Below, in pieces: positions 5,502-7,586 of a stretch of DNA of 7,586 bases. The stretch is from the NCBI GenBank assembly GCA_023460875.1, contig JAEWOQ010000028.1:1-7586 (forward strand). The letters run 5' to 3'. The number at the start of each line of letters is the position of its first letter. The stretch's first letter is position 1. The notes beneath the pieces were generated by a model. It saw only the letters and a program-made list of their open reading frames with translations. It searched no databases and had not been told where the DNA came from. Source of the stretch: Pseudomonadota bacterium. Lineage in GTDB: Bacteria; Myxococcota_A; Polyangia; Polyangiales; Polyangiaceae. A program made the translations under genes and the position numbers.

Positions 5502-5776
5502 CGCTCGAGTTCGACGAGTGCCGTCGCCTGGCGCAGCCGATTCTGGAAGGCAGCTTGGATCAAGGGCCGAATGAGCTCGTTCAGATGTTGGACTCGCAGC
5601 TGGAGGCGATGAGCGGCGAGGCCAACTCGGAGCTCTGGACCGAGAACGCCATGCACACGTCCGTCGAGTGGGAGCGGGTACGCCACCTCGCAAGCGAGCT
5701 GATTGTTGCGATGGGCTGGTCCGCGAGTCCGCCGCCAGTCGAGCGCGGGGCCACCTACGTTGGATCAGACGCATGA
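5477..5776 (+). CDS. Unknown 99-residue protein with start inside a decayed site
   Basis: The first available start is GTG 5477, which lies inside the degenerate attC-like site. The next ATG (5585) would remove over a third of the protein. No ribosome-binding site is visible. From about residue 7 the sequence is coherent: an acidic helical region EELALEFDECRRLAQPILEG (6-25), then PNELVQMLDSQLEAMS (31-46), SELWTENAMHTSVEWERVRHLASELIVAMGW (51-81) and a Pro-rich end. The helical, acidic character and codon use indicate a real gene, but its own start may have been lost when the site decayed. No family recognised. Confidence 0.6.
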   Translation: MGCHAEELALEFDECRRLAQPILEGSLDQGPNELVQMLDSQLEAMSGEANSELWTENAMHTSVEWERVRHLASELIVAMGWSASPPPVERGATYVGSDA

Positions 5777-5789
5777 GGTTCCGCAGGTA

Positions 5790-5817
5790 GATCGCCCGCC
5801 CACCACGCCCGGCGATC
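5790..5817 (+). terminator. Hairpin behind the 99-residue gene
   Basis: Perfect 7-bp arms GATCGCC and GGCGATC around a 14-nt loop, starting 14 nt after the TGA. No T-tract follows, so it is at best a weak or factor-dependent terminator. Confidence 0.3.
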
Positions 5818-5875
5818 GGGCAGCGCCGTGCGGACCGGAGGCTCCTGCAGTCGCGCCGTCGTCGCCCGAGGAGCG

Positions 5876-5968
5876 GGACAGCGATGTCCCCGAGGACGAC
5901 GACGAGTTCACGCCGGAGGACACGGACGACAATCCCCGGGGACATGACACCGCGCCCCGACGCGGACC
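5876..5968. repeat. Repeated non-coding element, copy 1
   Basis: This copy matches 6761-6854 over about 90 bp, including a run of 31 identical bases (5934-5964 = 6820-6850) and another of 22. It contains a 12-bp inverted repeat with one mismatch, ATGTCCCCGAGG (5884-5895) and CCCCGGGGACAT (5934-5945). Each copy precedes a TCGAAGG-family attC-like site. Weaker similarity extends some 80 bp to the left. Confidence 0.75.
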
Positions 5969-6236
5969 GACCGTCGAGCCTGCCCCTCCGCGCCCCGTCC
6001 GCGCTCATGTCGATCGACCAGCACGGCGATCCCCAAGGGGAGGGGACCACGACACTTCGAGTGAGCTGGCCACGGCTACCCCGAGCCCGTCGCGAGATGC
6101 ACCCTCCCCACGCAGGCGCCGTCGATCCCCCAACGCGAAGAGGGGGCAGCGTCATCAAGAACACGCAGCCCCGCGTGCGAACGTTCCCCGGCTTGCTGAT
6201 CCCCTACGGGTTCCCGCTACCAAGACGTTCGGGTCG

Positions 6237-6312
6237 TCGAACGTCGGTGCGACGCGAAGGGTCGGTAGCAGGAATTGCGCGGAGCTGGGTCTTTCGTCGC
6301 TGCGCCTCCGGA
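6237..6312 (+). repeat. attC-like site 7 (TCGAAGG family), right box lost
   Basis: The left part, GTCGAAC (6237-6243) and GTGCGACGCGAAGG, closely matches site 1. The inner arm pairs with CTTTCGTCGCTGCGC (6290-6304). GCGCGGAGCTGGGTCTT is the family core. No GTTRRRY-like box follows at the expected position, so the right boundary is approximate. Confidence 0.5.
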
Positions 6313-6343
6313 GCCCCTGACGTCCACCCCAAAGGGCGCGACG

Positions 6344-6393
6344 ACCCAACGAAGAGCAGCTTTTCGCGCTCTTCCTAGTAGAATGGGTTGGTG
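6344..6393 (+). repeat. Hairpin with attC-like ends at a gene start
   Basis: ACCCAAC (6344-6350), which fits RYYYAAC, is followed at once by GAAGAGC (6351-6357), pairing perfectly with GCTCTTC (6368-6374). GTTGG (6387-6391) pairs with CCAAC and overlaps the next GTG start. It is only 50 bp long and unrelated in sequence to the other sites. It could be a miniature attC, the terminator of whatever lies upstream, or an operator for the gene it overlaps. Confidence 0.45.
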
Positions 6394-6582
6394 AGCCGCG
6401 AAGTTCGAGTGTTCTCCAGTCAGGAGGAAGCCGAGAAGGCTGACCTCGAGGAGCGCCGTCGCATGACGCCGGAGGAGAGGCTGCGTTTGGGCGCAGAGCT
6501 CCACGAGTTCTGGGTGAGGAACTACCATCCCGATGCTCCTCGCCGACTGGAGCGAATCGTGCGCGTCGTTCGACGACCCTGA
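6391..6582 (+). CDS. Small acidic/basic helical protein, orphan of a possible toxin-associated family
   Basis: 63 residues from GTG 6391 (TTG 6388 is in frame directly before). It reads SREVRVFSSQEEAEKADLEE, then RRMTPEERLRLGAELHEFWVRNY, then RLERIVRVVRR at the end. This pattern (V.vF.s.eEA..AD....r.lTPeeRl...leL......rlerv.rvve) matches, from memory, a small conserved protein often encoded next to nucleotidyltransferase (AbiEii-type) toxin genes. No such neighbour is present: 322 bp without a gene follow. Codon use supports coding. The family link is recall only and should be treated as moderate. Its start overlaps a hairpin (6344-6393) that may regulate it. Confidence 0.7.
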   Translation: MSREVRVFSSQEEAEKADLEERRRMTPEERLRLGAELHEFWVRNYHPDAPRRLERIVRVVRRP

Positions 6583-6904
6583 GGTCCGGCGCGAGTCGGC
6601 GGCGGCAACCCGGCCTGCCACCTGCGCCATCGCGCTGGAGCCGTAGCGCGGCGGGTGGTCCCCCGACGTCATCGCGAACGGCGACGACCTGCTGATGTGC
6701 AGGGCCCTACTGCCTCGTCCATCCGGTCGGGGGGCGCGACTGCCGAGGGCTCGAGCAGCGAGACACCGACGTCCCCGAGGATCGCCGACGAGCTCACGCC
6801 GGAGGACACGGACGACGACCCCCGGGGACATGACACCGCGCCCCGACGCGAACCACCTGTCGCGCCGTGCCCCCGCGCTCAGCTGCGTGTCGCAGGTCTC
6901 GGAC
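6583..6904. other. 322-bp stretch without a supported gene
   Basis: No frame here has convincing coding character. It holds copy 2 of the repeated non-coding element and leads into attC-like site 8. Antisense frames across both copies of the element share the reading VMSPG(I/V)VVRVLRREL on the minus strand and then diverge by a one-base shift, so a decayed gene is possible but unproven. Confidence 0.45.
6761..6854. repeat. Repeated non-coding element, copy 2
   Basis: Partner of copy 1 (5876-5968), with the same inverted repeat, ACGTCCCCGAGG (6769-6780) and CCCCGGGGACAT (6820-6831). It has one extra base between the arms and a few substitutions. The copies are about 885 bp apart in the same orientation. 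Confidence 0.75.
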
Positions 6905-7012
6905 GCCTACGTGGTGTCGCCCGCGCCGTCCAAAGCGCCGGGCGACTCGAAGGAACGGCATCGGGCGCCGCGGAGCTGGGTCCCGCCGGGGCTGTCGATG
7001 TAGAAGTTCAAG
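6905..7012 (+). repeat. attC-like site 8 (TCGAAGG family)
   Basis: The core GACTCGAAGG (6944-6953), GCCGCGGAGCTGGGTC and GGGGCTGTCGATGTAGAAGTT are nearly those of site 2. The right box reads GTTCAAG (7006-7012), keeping GTT but not the rest. The left box is reduced to GCCTAC (6905-6910). The next ATG is 8 nt beyond the right box. Confidence 0.6.
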
Positions 7013-7020
7013 AGGTGGCG

Positions 7021-7257
7021 ATGATACTCGACAAGCTCTTTCGCTCAGCCAGGCCGCTTTGTCCAAGCTGCGCAACGGCGTCGCTTCGGACCAGAAACTG
7101 GATTCGCGCGACCTGCGTGGATGCGGAGGGCCGTCGGTACCCTGACTCGTGGACGTTGGAGTCCTGCGATTCCTGCGGAGCCCGCCTCGAGCGCCACCTC
7201 GACGGGCGCGTCGAAACGCTTTCCGAAGACGAGTGGACGCAACACGTGCGCCCGTAG
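7021..7257 (+). CDS. Small zinc-ribbon-like protein
   Basis: 78 residues from ATG 7021, preceded by AGAGGTG as ribosome-binding site. Two CxxC knuckles, CPSC at 14-17 and CDSC at 49-52, are separated by 31 residues, the spacing of a zinc ribbon; a further Cys lies at 32. Between them is a beta-like stretch (TRNWIRATCVDAEGRRYPDSWTLES), and the second knuckle is followed by GARLERHLDGRVETLSEDEW. A single structural zinc is likely; binding of nucleic acid or protein is possible but not shown. The TAG stop is immediately followed by the attC left-box consensus GCCCAAC. No named family recognised. Confidence 0.8.
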   Translation: MILDKLFRSARPLCPSCATASLRTRNWIRATCVDAEGRRYPDSWTLESCDSCGARLERHLDGRVETLSEDEWTQHVRP

Positions 7258-7264
7258 GCCCAAC
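7258..7264 (+). repeat. Solitary attC-like left box
   Basis: GCCCAAC directly follows the TAG stop of the zinc-ribbon gene and is the exact complement of the GTTGGGC right boxes at 2326 and 4878. No GTTRRRY box is found in the following 140 bp, so this is either a truncated site or chance at the end of the array. Confidence 0.45.
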
Positions 7265-7409
7265 TATCTCGAACTCCTGGGGTGCAGGTCTGCGACGAGC
7301 TTCTGCGCAGGGTCGCGCCCGGGGAAGTCGCGACGTCGCGGGTCCCATGTACTAAGCTCGAACCCCCTGGAGGGGCCGAGCCTTCGTTTCGGCGCAATCG
7401 GCCCGCACC
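7265..7409. other. Non-coding transition to the tandem repeats
   Basis: No gene is supported. It contains a perfect 12-bp palindrome, CGCGACGTCGCG (7329-7340), and two small stems, CCCC-TGGA-GGGG (about 7365-7376) and CCGA/TCGG (about 7376-7392). Either stem could end transcription of the zinc-ribbon gene. Confidence 0.4.
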
Positions 7410-7586
7410 CCCCCTCGAGCAGAGTTCGCGCCCCGTCGAGCAAACCTGGAGCCCCCTCCAGCAGATCCCAGGGCCCCCTCGAGCAGAGCTCGCGCCCCCT
7501 CGAATTTCCGCGGGTTTCCGTCGTTCCTACCCTCGCCCCCCCTCGAGCAGGACCCAGGCCCCCCTCGCGCAGCCTCGGGGCCCCTT
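7410..7586. repeat. C-rich 21-bp tandem repeat
   Basis: Units begin CCCCCTCGAGCAG or a close variant at 7410, 7431, 7452, 7474, 7495 (interrupted), 7538 and 7560; a further unit begins at 7581 and leaves the window. Most are 21 bp (one 22). The first 13 bases are conserved; the remaining eight vary (AGTTCGCG, ATCCCAGG, AGCTCGCG, GACCCAGG). One strand is strikingly C-rich. The 21-bp period is a multiple of three, but no frame looks like a protein. No spacers of constant length are present, so it is not CRISPR. Confidence 0.8.

Larger units (their letters stand above)
5777..6236. other. 460-bp stretch without a supported gene
   Basis: Several frames are open because the DNA is very GC-rich, but their translations are Arg/Pro-rich and fit no family. 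Hairpins present are GATCGCC (5790-5796)/GGCGATC (5811-5817) just behind the preceding stop, CACGC/GCGTG around 6161-6176, and ACGTTCG (6225-6231)/CGAACGT (6238-6244) at the edge of the next site. Copy 1 of the repeated element (5876-5968) lies here. A short reading from ATG 6007 on the + strand begins plausibly but degenerates. Confidence 0.5.

Noticed and set aside
5406..6164. Long minus-strand open frame (252 residues)
   Set aside because: Arg/Ser/Pro-rich with no recognisable motif, crossing an attC-like site and the antisense of a plausible gene. Only a short stretch over the repeated element shows any hint of coding conservation, and that is noted separately.
5884..6378. + strand open frame of 164 residues
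   Set aside because: It covers a repeated element and attC-like site 7. The amino acid composition is Arg/Pro/Thr-rich, and the second copy of the element is frameshifted relative to it.
7410..7586. CRISPR array
   Set aside because: Units are contiguous 21-bp tandem copies with variable halves, not 24-40 bp repeats separated by unique spacers, and no cas gene is present.

Overview
The window is GC-rich and densely coding, with strong G/C preference at third codon positions. That fits a high-GC Gram-negative such as a myxobacterium or another large-genome environmental proteobacterium, but no gene here fixes the taxon. It is accessory DNA. There is no housekeeping gene, no integrase or transposase gene and no RNA gene. 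Most of the proteins are small, and several cannot be assigned.

The main structural observation concerns the DNA between the genes. From about 1.67 kb to 7.26 kb all genes lie on the + strand, and most are separated by 85-117 bp imperfect palindromes that are related to one another. Their ends resemble the R'' (RYYYAAC) and R' (GTTRRRY) boxes of integron attC sites: GCTCAAC, GCGCAAC or GACTAAC on the left, and GTTGGGC, GTCGGGC or a degenerate form on the right. At the best sites the left box touches or closely follows a stop codon, and the right box lies 6-30 nt before the next start codon. This is the geometry of a gene-cassette array. Two sequence families of sites are present: a 'TCGAAGG...CTTGGCGGGG' family (six copies of varying decay) and a 'CAGGCG...GAAGCGCCGC' family (two copies plus a fragment).

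Layout. 1-120: a strong hairpin and a 20-bp direct repeat, possibly the edge of another element. 121-1437: a minus-strand pair, an XRE antitoxin-like regulator followed by a TPR protein, with an attC-like hairpin between them. 1438-1674: gap. 1675-5776: cassette-like units encoding an unknown 156-aa protein, a SUKH (SMI1/KNR4) protein, an unknown 135-aa protein plus a membrane protein, a second membrane protein, a DUF1877 (YfbM) protein and a 99-aa protein whose start lies inside a decayed site. 5777-7257: two copies of a repeated non-coding element, interleaved with a 63-aa protein and a 78-aa zinc-ribbon-like protein. 7258-7586: a solitary left box next to the last stop codon, then a C-rich 21-bp tandem repeat running off the window.

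The genes do not form a metabolic pathway. SUKH proteins are known mainly as immunity proteins, the XRE protein resembles antitoxins, and the 63-aa protein resembles a small family I associate with nucleotidyltransferase toxin loci. In each case the expected partner is absent. The likeliest reading is an integron-like array of single-gene cassettes enriched in orphan immunity/antitoxin-type genes. The recombinase, if it exists, lies outside this window.
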